Assembly (NCBI RefSeq): GCF_016595675.1
Contig: NZ_JAENJH010000013.1
Coordinates: 1 to 64,000, forward strand
Direction: 5' to 3'
From: Prauserella cavernicola
GTDB taxonomy: Bacteria > Actinomycetota > Actinomycetes > Mycobacteriales > Pseudonocardiaceae
DNA: 64,000 nucleotides
Part shown: in pieces, positions 32,768-42,020 of the stretch
Layout: every line of letters starts with the position of its first letter
Numbering within the stretch: the first letter of the stretch is position 1
Notes under the pieces: model-generated
What the model was told of the DNA's origin: nothing
The model's input: the letters and a program-made list of their open reading frames with translations, nothing else
Databases searched by the model: none
Translations under genes and position numbers: made by a program

Positions 32768-34900
32768 TTAGTGCGTCGGTTGCAGTACGACCTGGGCCGA
32801 TCCGGTGAGCGGCGGTGCTCCGTCGCCGCCCGGGTCGGTGTAGGTCGCGTTGAACACGCCGGTCAGGTTGTCGGTCTCGGGATCGTGGCCCTCCGGCACA
32901 GTTGTGACGAACGACCCGGTGCAGCCGGTCGCCGTCGTGATCGGGTGGCCGTGGTCGTCGTGCCCGAGGATGTAGGTCACCTGCACCCGCGAGCAGTCGA
33001 CGGCCTGGTCGTCGGTCACCGCGACCTCGTACCGCACGACGTCACCGAACGAGAAGGGCTGGCCCTGCACGGGACTGACGAACGTGACGACGGGTTCTTC
33101 GTTGCCCACCACGATGTCCACCTCGGCCGAGGCGCTGCGGCCACGGTGCTTGCCGCCGATGTCGGTCACCTTCAGCGTCGCGGTGTAGACGCCGTTCTCC
33201 CGGTAGGTGTGGCGCGGGTTCTGTTGCCGGGAGTCGATGTCGCCGTCGGAGTCGAAGTCCCATTCGTAGCGCAGCCGGTCACTGTCGGGGTCCTGTGTTC
33301 CCGCGCTGGAGAAGTTGACGGTGAGCGGTGACTGTCCATTGTCGACGTCGGCCGTCACGACGGGAACGGGCGTGTGGTTGCCGTTCCTGCCGATGTGGTC
33401 GATGCGCGCCAGCTGCGCCTCGGGGTTCTCGGCGAAGTAGCCCTTGCCGTACTCCAGCACGTAGAGCGCGCCGTCGGGGCCGAACTCCATGTCGATCGGA
33501 CCGGACACCGGGATCGAGGGAATTACGTCCTCGATGGAGGTCAGCTCACGGCCACGGTCGAGACGGAATCCCTTGATGTAGTCGCGGGTCCACTCGTAGA
33601 ACAGCGGCATGCCTTCGTAGTACTTCGGCCAGGCCACCGGTGCGCGGCCCCGTTCGGTGCGCGGGTCGTGGTCGTAGGAGGGCCCGGCCATCGGGCCGAT
33701 GCCGCCCGTGGAGCCGAGCTCCGGGAACTGCTCCGACTCGGTGTAGGTGTAGAACACGTCGGGCTGCTCGACCGGTGGGAGCTCGGTGAGGCCCGTGTTG
33801 TGCGGTGACTCGTTCACCGGCTCCGCGCAGTCGAACGGCTCGCCCGACTGCTCGGTGGCGAAGTCGTAGTCGACATAGGGCAGGTCCGGTGTGACGCAGT
33901 AGGGCCAGCCGTAGTTGCCGGCTTCCCTGGTCGCGAACCAGCGGCCCTGACCTTCGGGTCCCCGCTCGGGGTCGGCCACGTTGGCGTCCGGTGAGTAGTC
34001 GGCGACGTAGAGCTCGCCGGAGTCGCTGACCTCGATCCGGAACGGGTTGCGCAGCCCCATCAGATAGATCTCCGGCCGGGTCGACACCGTGCCGGGCTTG
34101 AAGAGGTTGCCGGCGGGGATGGTGTAGGACCCGTCCTTCTGCACACGGATCCGCAGCACCTTGCCGCGCAGGTCGTTGGTGTTGGCCGACGTGCGCTGGG
34201 CGTCGAAAGCGGGGTTGCGGTCACCCCGTTCGTCGATCGGCGTGTAGCCGTCGGACTCGAACGGGTTGGTGTCGTCGCCCGTCGAGAGATAGAGATTTCC
34301 CTTGCCGTCGAAGACGATGTCACCGCCCACGTGGCAGCAGATCCCGCGGTCCTCGTCGACCTCCAGGATCTCCTGCTCCGTGGACAGGTCGAGTTCGTTG
34401 CCCTTGAGCTGGAACCGCGACAGGCGCTGGATTCCCTCGAACGGCGCGAAATCCTCCGGGGTTCCCGTGAACGGTGCGTCGCCCTCGTTGACGTCAGGGG
34501 TGGCCGGGTCGTCCACCGGCGTGTCCATCGGTGGCGCGTAGTACAGATAGATCCAGCGGTTGCTCTTGCCGTTGAAGCCGGGGTCCACCGCGACGCTCTG
34601 GAGCCCTTCCTCGTCGTGGGTGTAGACGTCCAGTTCCGCCGCGAGCGTGTTCAGCCTGGTGTCGGGGTCGTGCAGCCAGAGTTCGCCGGCGCGCGTGGTG
34701 TGCAGGACCCGGCCGTCCGGCAGTACCGCCAGGTCGACCGGTTCGCCGGGGGAGTCGTTGAGGGTCACCTTCTGGAAGGCGGAATCGGGCGGTGGCGCGG
34801 GTTTCCGCGCCGACGCCGATGTCGCCGTGGATGTCGCGGGGGTGAGGGCGAGGACAACTCCCGCCGCGGCAACCAGTGCCACCATGCGTGGTATTCGCAT
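32768..34900 (-). CDS. Secreted glucose/sorbosone dehydrogenase-like protein with PKD domain
   Basis: A 710-residue exported protein. A Sec signal occupies about residues 1-32 (MRIPRMVALVAAAGVVLALTPATSTATSA). A six-bladed sugar-dehydrogenase propeller follows: VDLAVLPDGRVLHTTRAGELWL, EEGLQSVAVDPGF, DIVFDGKGNLYLSTGDDTNP, YLMGLRNPFRIEV and GPIDMEFGPDGALYVLEYG. A PKD domain comes next (SSAGTQDPDSDRLRYEWDFDSDGDIDS...HTYRENGVYTATLKVTD), then a further beta region. It may be PQQ-dependent, but no pqq genes are in the window. ATG 34900 is chosen over GTG 34906 by Shine-Dalgarno spacing. It has a long, structured leader. Confidence 0.85.
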   Translation of the reverse strand: MRIPRMVALVAAAGVVLALTPATSTATSASARKPAPPPDSAFQKVTLNDSPGEPVDLAVLPDGRVLHTTRAGELWLHDPDTRLNTLAAELDVYTHDEEGLQSVAVDPGFNGKSNRWIYLYYAPPMDTPVDDPATPDVNEGDAPFTGTPEDFAPFEGIQRLSRFQLKGNELDLSTEQEILEVDEDRGICCHVGGDIVFDGKGNLYLSTGDDTNPFESDGYTPIDERGDRNPAFDAQRTSANTNDLRGKVLRIRVQKDGSYTIPAGNLFKPGTVSTRPEIYLMGLRNPFRIEVSDSGELYVADYSPDANVADPERGPEGQGRWFATREAGNYGWPYCVTPDLPYVDYDFATEQSGEPFDCAEPVNESPHNTGLTELPPVEQPDVFYTYTESEQFPELGSTGGIGPMAGPSYDHDPRTERGRAPVAWPKYYEGMPLFYEWTRDYIKGFRLDRGRELTSIEDVIPSIPVSGPIDMEFGPDGALYVLEYGKGYFAENPEAQLARIDHIGRNGNHTPVPVVTADVDNGQSPLTVNFSSAGTQDPDSDRLRYEWDFDSDGDIDSRQQNPRHTYRENGVYTATLKVTDIGGKHRGRSASAEVDIVVGNEEPVVTFVSPVQGQPFSFGDVVRYEVAVTDDQAVDCSRVQVTYILGHDDHGHPITTATGCTGSFVTTVPEGHDPETDNLTGVFNATYTDPGGDGAPPLTGSAQVVLQPTH

Positions 34901-34957
34901 GGTCACCTACCTCTCGTCACTGTGTCGGTGGAGATGGGGAGGATTCGATCCAGGAGA

Positions 34958-34985
34958 CGAGACCTGGGCACCGGCCCAGGTCTCG
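34958..34985 (-). other. Stable hairpin in the leader of the dehydrogenase gene
   Basis: CGAGACCTGGGC and GCCCAGGTCTCG pair perfectly (12 bp) around the loop ACCG. In the minus-strand transcript it stands about 60 bases before the start codon. It could attenuate transcription, stabilise the message, or end read-through from the methyltransferase gene. Confidence 0.6.
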
Positions 34986-35194
34986 ATGCGCGAAGACCGG
35001 GGTCGGCCACCTCGGGATCCGGACACAGGCAGGTGGGAAGAGCGTGCTGAAGAAGGTTCCGCGCTGGGGAAATCGGTCGCGCCGGCGCGGACCTGAGCGG
35101 ATGCTCACGCGGTGACCCCTACCTTCTTCGACTCGGTAGTGCTCAAAGCGGGGTCGCCGCGAGCGCCCCACGCCGGGTGTCTTCGCAGTGTCGA

Positions 35195-35261
35195 ACAGTA
35201 AGGGCACTTGTGATCGCAGTCAACAAAAAGATGTCCGTGTTGAACACAAGATCGTTTGTGT
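35195..35261 (-). promoter_or_regulatory. Promoter and operator candidate of the dehydrogenase gene
   Basis: On the minus strand TTGACT (35223-35218) and TACTGT (35200-35195) are exactly 17 bases apart. Just upstream, ACACAA and TTGTGT form an inverted repeat with a six-base spacer (35244-35261). Initiation near 35188 would give a leader of about 290 bases. Confidence 0.5.
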
Positions 35262-35382
35262 CACACGGATTCGAGGACGTGCGCGAGGCCGGGGGCGCGA
35301 CGGAGAGACGTCGGCGTGGCCCCCGGGCCGCGTGGTGCGCGAACGACGTCGCGCACCACGCGGAGCAAGGCCGCTGGGCCGA

Positions 35383-36399
35383 TCAGACGGCGACGGCTTC
35401 GACGGCGAAGTAGGGCTCGGCGAGCGCGGTCGTGGTCGAACGGCGCAGACCCGCCGCGGCGAAGATCCGGTCCAGATCGGCGAGTTCGCGTTCGTGGCCC
35501 TCGGTCATGCTCAGCATGTTCAGGTCCATCAGCGCCGCGGAACCGGGCGTGGCCGGGGGCCCGATCACCATGTCGACGATGACGATGCGGCCGGAGGGCT
35601 TCATCGCGGCGCGGCAGCGTTCGAGCACCGTGACGCAGGCGTCGTCGTCCCAGTCGTGCAGGATGAACTTCAACAGGTACAGATCCCCTTCGGGCACCGA
35701 GGTGAAGAAGTCGCCGGACTCGGCGCTGCACCGCTGCGCGAGTCCGCGGTCCGCGATCGTCTGCTTCGCGGCGTCCATGACGTGGGGGAGGTCGAAGACG
35801 ACTCCGGTGGTGCCCTGGTGCCGCTCGAGCATCTCCAGTACGAACGTGCCGGTGGCGCCGCCGACGTCGACGACGACATCGCCGGGGGTGGTGGGGATCG
35901 AGGAGATGGCCTCGCGGACCACCGGCGCGGTGAGCTCGGCGGCGCCCTGGGAGAAGAGGTCGGCCTCCCCGGGGTTCTCGGCGAAATACTCCCAGATCGG
36001 CTTGCCGTGAGCGGCTTTCGACTGCTCGTGCCCGGCGCGCACGGCGTCGGGCAGGCGCTCCCACTGCTTCCAGTGGCCGGGGCTGTTCCAGGCGATCGCG
36101 AGGCTGCGCAGTGAGTCCGGCGCGTCGGCGCGGAGCCGGTCGAGCAGTGGTGTCGACGAGAAGTTCTCGGTGTCGTCGGAAAAGGCGGCGAGACCCGTGT
36201 AGACAGCGCACCGCATGAGCCGCCTGGTCGCCTCAGGATGGGTGCCCGCCGCGTCGGCGATCTCCTTCGCTGATCGTGGTTGGTCGTGCAGGAGATCAGG
36301 AATGCGCAGCTCCGCCAGTGTTCGTGCCATCTGACTGACGAAGTGCCCGCTGATCACCGACACCATTGCTTGCTGGTCATGAGTCGTATATCCGCTCAT
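35383..36399 (-). CDS. O-methyltransferase (plant/polyketide type, Methyltransf_2)
   Basis: A 338-residue enzyme with an N-terminal winged-helix dimerisation domain (MARTLAELRIPDLLHDQPRSAKEIADAAGTHPEATRRLMR) and a SAM domain. The latter has motif I DVVVDVGGATGTFVLEML and LKFILHDWDDDACVTVLERCRAAM, where His is the usual catalytic base. Relatives methylate phenolic or enolic hydroxyls in secondary metabolites such as polyketides and carotenoid precursors. No biosynthetic cluster is around it, so the substrate is unknown. Confidence 0.85.
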   Translation of the reverse strand: MSGYTTHDQQAMVSVISGHFVSQMARTLAELRIPDLLHDQPRSAKEIADAAGTHPEATRRLMRCAVYTGLAAFSDDTENFSSTPLLDRLRADAPDSLRSLAIAWNSPGHWKQWERLPDAVRAGHEQSKAAHGKPIWEYFAENPGEADLFSQGAAELTAPVVREAISSIPTTPGDVVVDVGGATGTFVLEMLERHQGTTGVVFDLPHVMDAAKQTIADRGLAQRCSAESGDFFTSVPEGDLYLLKFILHDWDDDACVTVLERCRAAMKPSGRIVIVDMVIGPPATPGSAALMDLNMLSMTEGHERELADLDRIFAAAGLRRSTTTALAEPYFAVEAVAV

Positions 36400-36488
36400 G
36401 ATCAGAAACCTAATCAGGGTCGGAGAGGTCCCGCAAAGTGTGCCGTCGGCGGCACGGTGGGGAAATTCTCAGTACTGGTCAGTGTTCG

Positions 36489-36785
36489 TCAGTGCTCGTC
36501 GTAGTGGTCGCCGTGCGTGGCGTGACGGTGACCGTCGTGCACGTAGTCGACGTGGTCGCCGTGCGGCACCGCCACGTGCCCGCAGCCGTCACCGTGTGCG
36601 TGGTCGTGCCCGTCGTGGCTGTGGTGCCCGGACGGCTCGCACTCGTCGAAGTGCCCGTCGTGCGCACGGTGCATATGGCCATTGTGGACATAATCGACGT
36701 GGTCGCCGTGCGGGACGGTGACGTGGCCGCACCCGTCGCCGTGCAGGTGGTCGTGGCCCGCGTGCTCGGTGTGCGCGGTGGTCAT
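36489..36785 (-). CDS. Histidine-rich protein with tandem duplication
   Basis: A 98-residue protein in which 28 residues are His by direct count. Residues 11-48 and 60-98 are a duplicated unit, each with HGDGCGHV.VPHGDHVDYVH followed by GH.H and a DGH or GDH. Cys and Asp occur at fixed places in both halves (GDGCGH). Such composition suggests binding of Zn, Ni or Co, as storage or buffering. No enzyme fold is recognisable. ATG 36785 follows AGGAGAG at about six bases; an upstream start at 36827 is less likely. No metal transporter or metalloregulator adjoins it. The cellular location is unclear because no signal peptide is present. Confidence 0.8.
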   Translation of the reverse strand: MTTAHTEHAGHDHLHGDGCGHVTVPHGDHVDYVHNGHMHRAHDGHFDECEPSGHHSHDGHDHAHGDGCGHVAVPHGDHVDYVHDGHRHATHGDHYDEH

Positions 36786-36845
36786 CGTGCTCTCCTGTCG
36801 GTCGAGAAGGGCTGACAGTCGAGACATTAGGCGTTGCGCATGGAC

Positions 36846-36871
36846 CCCGCATCGCCGTCACCCGATGCGGG
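36846..36871 (-). terminator. Hairpin after paaR
   Basis: CCCGCATCG and CGATGCGGG form a perfect nine-pair stem with an eight-base loop. It begins nine bases beyond the paaR stop on the minus strand and precedes the histidine-rich gene. Confidence 0.65.
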
Positions 36872-36880
36872 CTGTCGGTG

Positions 36881-37498
36881 TCACTGCTGGTCGCGCACCC
36901 GCAGGCCGTCGAACGCGACGGTGGCGACCATGTCGGCCAGCTCGGGCCCGCGGAGTCCGCCGCGCGGGCGGTACCACTCGATCAGTGAGTTGACCATGCC
37001 GAACAGCAGACGGGCCGCGGTGGCCGGATCGACGTCGGTGCGCAGGTCGCCGTCGGCGATCGCCTTGCCCACCAGGTCGGTGACGATGTGGTCGAACTCG
37101 CGCCTGCGGGCCAGCGCGTCGCGCTCGACCTTGGTGTTGCCGCGCACACGCAGCAGCAGCGTGACGAACGGCAGCCGGTCGACCAGCACGAGCACACTGC
37201 CGCGCACGAGGTGCTCCAGCCGGTCGATCGCCCTGCCCTCGACGTTCTCGAGCTTGCCGACCTCGGCGAACAGGCCGTCGAGCGCCCGGTTCACGGCCAG
37301 CCGCAGCAGCTCCTGCTTGCTGGGCACGTGGTGGTAGATCGCGGACTTGGTGATGCCGAGCTTGCGGGAGAGGTCCTCCATGCTCGTGCCGTCGTAGCCC
37401 CGGTCGTTGAACAGCTTGACCGCCACCGTCAGCAAGGACTCCAGGTCGTAGCCAGGTCTGCCGCGCCGGGCGGGTCTGGCTCGCGGTGTGTCGGTCAT
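36881..37498 (-). CDS. paaR: TetR-family regulator PaaR of phenylacetate catabolism
   Basis: A 205-residue TetR protein. The helix-turn-helix region is YDLESLLTVAVKLFNDRGYDGTSMEDLSRKLGITKSAIYHHVPSKQELLRLAV. The C-terminal LLFGMVNSLIEWYRPRGGL segment is common in TetR regulators that sense CoA esters. The gene lies 22 bases behind paaK on the same strand. In actinobacteria the paa genes are repressed by a TetR-type PaaR released by phenylacetyl-CoA, and this position matches. Two matching operators lie in the paaK-paaZ promoter region. Confidence 0.85.
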   Translation of the reverse strand: MTDTPRARPARRGRPGYDLESLLTVAVKLFNDRGYDGTSMEDLSRKLGITKSAIYHHVPSKQELLRLAVNRALDGLFAEVGKLENVEGRAIDRLEHLVRGSVLVLVDRLPFVTLLLRVRGNTKVERDALARRREFDHIVTDLVGKAIADGDLRTDVDPATAARLLFGMVNSLIEWYRPRGGLRGPELADMVATVAFDGLRVRDQQ

Positions 37499-37520
37499 GG
37501 TCCGATTGTCCCAGCTCTGC

Positions 37521-38867
37521 TCAGTCGGACGGGCGCTGGTCGATCACCCGGCGCAGCTTGCCGACCGAGCGCTCCAGCGTCTCGGGGTCCACCACGTCCA
37601 CGCCCACGGTGACGCCGACCCCGTCCTTGATCCTCGCGGCGATCTCGGTCGCGGCGCCCGCCCGCCGGTCCGCCGCGGTGTCCGCCTGCGCCTCCACCAC
37701 GACCGTCAGCTCGTCCCTGCGGTCCCGGCGCGTGAGCCGCAGCTGGAAGTGCGGCGAGAGTCCGGCCGTGCCCACCACGATCTCCTCGATCTGCGTGGGG
37801 AACACGTTGACCCCGCGCAGGATGATCAGGTCGTCGCTGCGGCCCGTCACCTTGTCCATGCGGCGGAACGCGGGCCGCGCGGTGCCGGGCCGCAGTGTGG
37901 TGAGGTCGCGCGTGCGGTAGCGGATGATCGGCAGCGCCTGCTTGGTGAGCGAGGTGAACAGCAGCTCGCCGTACTCGCCGTCGGGCAGCGCCGAGCCGTC
38001 GAGCGGATCGACGACCTCGGGGTAGAAGTGGTCCTCCCACACGTGCAGCCCGTCCTTGGTCTCCGCGCACTCCTGTGCCACGCCGGGACCCATCACTTCG
38101 GACAGCCCGTAGATGTCCACGGCGTCGAGGTTCGCGCGCTGCTCGATCTCGGTGCGCAGCTGCTCGGTCCACGGCTCGGCGCCGAAGATACCGACGCGCA
38201 GTGAGCTGGTGCGCGGGTCGATGCCCTGGCGCTCGAACTCGTCGAGCAGCGTGAGCATGTACGACGGCGTCACCATGATGACCTCGGGACGGAAGTCGGT
38301 GATGAGCTGCACCTGCCGCGCGGTCATGCCGCCGGAGGCGGGAATCACCGTGCAGCCGAGCTTCTCGACGCCGTAGTGCGCGCCGAGCCCGCCCGTGAAC
38401 AGCCCGTAGCCGTAGGCGACGTGCACCTTGTGTCCCGGTCGCCCGCCCGCGGCGAAGATCGAGCGCGCCATCACCGTGGCCCAGGTGTCGATGTCGTCCT
38501 CGGTGTAGCCGACCACGGTGGGCTTGCCGGTGGTGCCGCTGGACGCGTGGATGCGCCGCACCCGTTCCTGCGGGACGGCGAACATCCCGAACGGGTAGTT
38601 CTGGCGCAGGTCGTCCTTGGTGGTGGCGGGGAACTTCGCGAGGTCGGACAGTTCCCGGCAGTCGTCGGGGTGGACGCCGGCCGCGTCGAACTTCGCGCGG
38701 TAGCTCGGCACGTTCTCGTAGGCGTGGCGCAGCGTCCATCGCAGCCGCTCGAGCTGGAGCGCGCGCAGTTCGTCGGTGCTGAGCCGCTCGGCCGCGGAGA
38801 GCTCGTCGGTCGCCGGGGCGCCCGCGCGCCGTCCGGCCCCCGGGGCGTCGCCGTACGTGGTCGTCAT
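37521..38867 (-). CDS. paaK: Phenylacetate-CoA ligase
   Basis: A 448-residue AMP-forming ligase of the PaaK family. It has the family opening LQLERLRWTLRHAYENVPSYRAKFDAAGV, the ATP signature ASSGTTGKPTVVGYT, YGLSEVMGPGVAQEC, and the hinge with GRSDDLIILRGVNVFPTQIEEI. It makes phenylacetyl-CoA, which is both the first intermediate and the inducer of the pathway. The gene is divergent from paaZABCDE and is followed by paaR. ATG 38867 fits the family length, with a Shine-Dalgarno-like GGAG upstream. Confidence 0.93.
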   Translation of the reverse strand: MTTTYGDAPGAGRRAGAPATDELSAAERLSTDELRALQLERLRWTLRHAYENVPSYRAKFDAAGVHPDDCRELSDLAKFPATTKDDLRQNYPFGMFAVPQERVRRIHASSGTTGKPTVVGYTEDDIDTWATVMARSIFAAGGRPGHKVHVAYGYGLFTGGLGAHYGVEKLGCTVIPASGGMTARQVQLITDFRPEVIMVTPSYMLTLLDEFERQGIDPRTSSLRVGIFGAEPWTEQLRTEIEQRANLDAVDIYGLSEVMGPGVAQECAETKDGLHVWEDHFYPEVVDPLDGSALPDGEYGELLFTSLTKQALPIIRYRTRDLTTLRPGTARPAFRRMDKVTGRSDDLIILRGVNVFPTQIEEIVVGTAGLSPHFQLRLTRRDRRDELTVVVEAQADTAADRRAGAATEIAARIKDGVGVTVGVDVVDPETLERSVGKLRRVIDQRPSD

Positions 38868-38898
38868 GCTGGGACTCCTCCGCGCCGCTGCGGTGCTT

Positions 38899-38920
38899 AC
38901 TGACCGAATGGACGGTTATT
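38899..38920 (-). promoter_or_regulatory. PaaR operator A (paaK side)
   Basis: The imperfect palindrome has half-sites ACTGACCG and CGGTTATT around a G-rich centre, 31 bases upstream of the paaK start. Its layout matches the 22-bp operator I recall for corynebacterial PaaR at 14 of 16 fixed positions. That consensus is from memory and needs checking. Confidence 0.6.
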
Positions 38921-39004
38921 CGGGCGAACTTAGTAAATCCAGCACCCGGCACAGTGTCAAGAGTGCACGGCCGCTTTCGCTCGCGCTGTGAGCACGCTAC
39001 CATG

Positions 39005-39026
39005 ATTTCCTGAACGTTCGGTTGGT
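39005..39026 (+). promoter_or_regulatory. PaaR operator B (paaZ side)
   Basis: Read on the minus strand, this site begins ACCAACCGAACG and aligns with operator A over ACC-GAA and the central CG. It ends 16 bases before the paaZ ATG. It is the weaker of the two sites. Confidence 0.55.
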
Positions 39027-39042
39027 AAATCGAGGAGGCTCG

Positions 39043-41088
39043 ATGGGTGGGAACGCGACGGCGCTGTTGCGCAGCTACGTGAGCGGCGGCTGGCACACGC
39101 CGTCAGGGGACGGGGCGCCGCTGCACGACGCGGTCACGGGCGAGGTCGTCGCCAGGGTCTCCTCGGAGGGCATCGACAAGGCGGCCGCGCTGGAGCACGG
39201 CCGCACCGTCGGAGGTCCCGCACTGCGCGAGCTGACGTTCCACCAGCGCGCCGCGCTGCTCAAAGCCCTCGGCGGGCATCTGCGCGAGCACCGCGACGAG
39301 CTGTACGCGCTGTCCGCACGCACGGGTGCCACGCTCGGCGACTCGAAGTTCGACGTCGACGGCGGCATCGGTGTGCTGCTGACCTATGCGAGCAAGGGTC
39401 GCCGCGAACTGCCCAACGACACGGTCTACGTCGACGGCCCCGTTGAACCCCTCGGCAGGGGCGGCACGTTCGTCGGCCGGCACATCGCCACCCCGCTGCG
39501 CGGCGTGGCGGTGCAGATCAACGCCTTCAACTTCCCGGTCTGGGGACCGCTGGAGAAGTTCGCTCCCGCGTTCCTGGCCGGCGTGCCGAGCCTGGTCAAG
39601 CCCGCGAGCCAGACCGCCTACCTCACCGAGAAGCTCGTCGAGCTGATGCTCGGCTCAGGGCTGCTGCCCGAGGGCACGCTGCAGCTGCTGTGCGGCGGCG
39701 CGGGCGACCTGCTCGACCACGTGGGCGGGCAGGACCTGGTGTCGTTCACCGGCTCGGCCTCCACCGCGCAGCGACTGCGCGCCCACCCGGCGATCGTGCG
39801 CAACTCCGTGCGCTTCAACGCCGAGGCCGACTCGCTGAACTGCTCGATCCTCGGCCCCGACGCGACGCCGGGGACGGCGGAGTTCGACCTCTACGTCAAG
39901 CAGCTGGTCACCGAGATGACCGTCAAGGCGGGCCAGAAGTGCACCGCGATCCGGCGCGCTTTCGTGCCCGCCGAGCTGCTGGACGACGTCACCGAGGCGG
40001 TCAGCGCCCGCCTGGCGAAGACCACCGTCGGCAACCCCGCGAGCGAGGGCGTGCGCATGGGCGCGCTCGCGAGCCTGGAGCAGCGTGAGGAGGTCCGCCG
40101 CTCGCTCAAGGCGCTGAACGAGGCGGGCCGGATCGTTTTCGGCGACCCCGAGCGCGTGGACGTCGTCGACGCCGACGCCGAACGGGGCGCGTTCCTGTCG
40201 CCGATCCTGTTGCGTGCCGACGATCCCGACCGCGCCGAGCCGCACGAGGTGGAGGCGTTCGGGCCCGTGTCGACGCTGCTGCCCTACACCTCGGCCGAGC
40301 AGGTCGTGGCGCTCGCCGCGCGCGGTCAGGGCAGCCTCGCCGGCTCGGTCGTCACCGGCGACCCGGAGTTCGCGCGCGAGGTCGTGCTCGGCGCCGCGCC
40401 GTGGCACGGCAGGCTCCTGGTACTCGACGCCGACAACGCCAAGGAGTCCACCGGGCACGGCTCGCCGCTGCCCGCGCTGGTGCACGGCGGCCCCGGTCGC
40501 GCGGGCGGCGGCGAGGAGCTGGGCGGCATCCGCAGCGTGCTGCACCACCTGCAGCGCACCGCGGTGCAGGCGAGCCCGACGGTGCTCAGCGCCGTCACCG
40601 GGCAGTTCGTTCCCGGCGCGCCACGGCGCGAGGGCACGCACCCGTTCCGCAAGCCGCTGGCCGAGCTGCGCGTCGGCGACACCGTGGTGGCGGGCCCGCG
40701 CACGGTCACGCCCGAGGACATCGCCCACTTCGCCGAGTTCACCGGCGACACGTTCTACGCCCACACCGACGAGCAGGCGGCCGCGGCCAACCCGCTCTTC
40801 GGCGGCATCGTGGCCCACGGCTACCTGGTCGTGTCGTTCGCGGCCGGCCTGTTCGTCTCGCCCGAGCCCGGGCCGGTGCTCGCCAACTACGGCCTGGAGA
40901 ACCTGCGGTTCCTCACGCCGGTCAAGCCCGGCGACGCGCTGAGCGTGACCCTGACGTGCAAGCAGATCACCCCGCGCGAGAACGCCGACTACGGCGAGGT
41001 GCGCTGGGACACCGACGTCACCAACGCCGACGGCGACTCGGTGGCGCGCTACGACGTGCTCACCCTGGTGTCCAAGGAGGCGAAGTGA
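39043..41088 (+). CDS. paaZ: Bifunctional oxepin-CoA hydrolase / semialdehyde dehydrogenase PaaZ
   Basis: A 681-residue fusion. An N-terminal aldehyde dehydrogenase (about 1-520) has the cofactor segment [21 protein letters not shown], a Glu in [10 protein letters not shown] and the nucleophile Cys in [13 protein letters not shown]-terminal MaoC hydratase (about 530-681) has [30 protein letters not shown]. PaaZ opens the oxepin-CoA ring and oxidises the resulting aldehyde. The length equals that of E. coli PaaZ as I recall it. GAGGAGG (39032-39038) precedes ATG 39043. A GTGA overlap couples it to paaA. Confidence 0.93.
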   Translation: MGGNATALLRSYVSGGWHTPSGDGAPLHDAVTGEVVARVSSEGIDKAAALEHGRTVGGPALRELTFHQRAALLKALGGHLREHRDELYALSARTGATLGDSKFDVDGGIGVLLTYASKGRRELPNDTVYVDGPVEPLGRGGTFVGRHIATPLRGVAVQINAFNFPVWGPLEKFAPAFLAGVPSLVKPASQTAYLTEKLVELMLGSGLLPEGTLQLLCGGAGDLLDHVGGQDLVSFTGSASTAQRLRAHPAIVRNSVRFNAEADSLNCSILGPDATPGTAEFDLYVKQLVTEMTVKAGQKCTAIRRAFVPAELLDDVTEAVSARLAKTTVGNPASEGVRMGALASLEQREEVRRSLKALNEAGRIVFGDPERVDVVDADAERGAFLSPILLRADDPDRAEPHEVEAFGPVSTLLPYTSAEQVVALAARGQGSLAGSVVTGDPEFAREVVLGAAPWHGRLLVLDADNAKESTGHGSPLPALVHGGPGRAGGGEELGGIRSVLHHLQRTAVQASPTVLSAVTGQFVPGAPRREGTHPFRKPLAELRVGDTVVAGPRTVTPEDIAHFAEFTGDTFYAHTDEQAAAANPLFGGIVAHGYLVVSFAAGLFVSPEPGPVLANYGLENLRFLTPVKPGDALSVTLTCKQITPRENADYGEVRWDTDVTNADGDSVARYDVLTLVSKEAK

Positions 41089-42020
41089 GTCTGGAACTGC
41101 AGTTCGAGGAGACGATCGCGCACGACCAGCGCCTCGAGCCGAGGGACTGGGTGCCCGACGCCTACCGCTCCACGATGGTGCGGATGATCGCGCAGCACGC
41201 GCACTCCGAGATCATCGGGATGCAGCCGGAGGGCAACTGGATCACGCGCGCGCCGTCGTTGCGGCGCAAGGCGATCCTGCTCGCCAAGGTGCAGGACGAG
41301 GCGGGGCACGGGCTGTACCTGTACTCGGCGGCCGAGACGCTGGGCGCCGACCGGGCTGAGCTCACCGAGAAGCTTGTCACCGGGCGGCAGAAGTACTCGT
41401 CGATCTTCAACTACCCGACGCTGACCTTCGCCGACGTCGGAGTGATCGGCTGGCTCGTCGACGGCGCCGCGATCTGCAACCAGGTGCCGTTGTGCCGCAG
41501 CTCCTACGGTCCCTACGCGCGGGCGATGATCCGCATCTGCAAGGAGGAGTCCTTCCACCAGCGGCAGGGCTACGAACTGCTGATGACGATGATGCGCGGC
41601 ACCGAGCAGCAGCGCGCGATGGTGCAGGAATCCGTGGACCGCTGGTGGTGGCCGTCGCTGATGATGTTCGGCCCGCCCGACGCCGACTCGTCGCACACCG
41701 CGCAGTCGATGGAGTGGAAGATCAAGCGCCACACCAATGACGAGCTGCGGCAGCGCTTCGTGGACATGAGCGTGCCACAGGCCGACGCGCTGGGCGTGAC
41801 CCTGCCCGACCCGGACCTGCGGTGGAACGCCGAACGTGAGCACCACGACTTCGGCGAGATCGACTGGGCCGAGTTCAAACAGGTGGTGTCCGGCAACGGG
41901 CCGTGCAACGCCCAGCGCGTCGCGCACCGCAAGGCCGCCCACGACGAGGGCGCCTGGGTGCGGGAGGCCGCCGCGGCGCACGCGCGCAAGAACGACGAGA
42001 GGCGGGGGAGCGCGGCATGA
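41085..42020 (+). CDS. paaA: Phenylacetyl-CoA 1,2-epoxidase, catalytic subunit PaaA
   Basis: A 311-residue ferritin-like di-iron protein. Likely metal ligands are in [28 protein letters not shown] and [15 protein letters not shown], the E...ExxH pair pattern of bacterial multicomponent monooxygenases. PaaA binds phenylacetyl-CoA and forms the 1,2-epoxide with O2. GTG 41085 overlaps the paaZ stop; the longer open frame upstream is a shadow of paaZ. Confidence 0.94.
   Translation: MSLELQFEETIAHDQRLEPRDWVPDAYRSTMVRMIAQHAHSEIIGMQPEGNWITRAPSLRRKAILLAKVQDEAGHGLYLYSAAETLGADRAELTEKLVTGRQKYSSIFNYPTLTFADVGVIGWLVDGAAICNQVPLCRSSYGPYARAMIRICKEESFHQRQGYELLMTMMRGTEQQRAMVQESVDRWWWPSLMMFGPPDADSSHTAQSMEWKIKRHTNDELRQRFVDMSVPQADALGVTLPDPDLRWNAEREHHDFGEIDWAEFKQVVSGNGPCNAQRVAHRKAAHDEGAWVREAAAAHARKNDERRGSAA

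Larger units (their letters stand above)
34901..35382. other. 482-bp intergenic region
   Basis: I see no supportable gene here; short frames on both strands lack Shine-Dalgarno sites and homology. It holds a minus-strand promoter (35195-35223), an inverted repeat upstream of it, and a 12-bp hairpin near the downstream gene. It thus serves as the promoter and leader of the sorbosone-dehydrogenase-like gene. Confidence 0.6.

Noticed and set aside
32768-34900. PQQ-dependent glucose dehydrogenase proper
   Set aside because: The propeller fits the glucose/sorbosone dehydrogenase fold, but PQQ use cannot be shown and no pqq genes are visible, so only a fold-level name is given.
35177-35413. 78-codon frame in the intergenic region
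   Set aside because: It runs into the convergent O-methyltransferase gene, lacks a Shine-Dalgarno site and crosses the promoter elements at 35195-35261.
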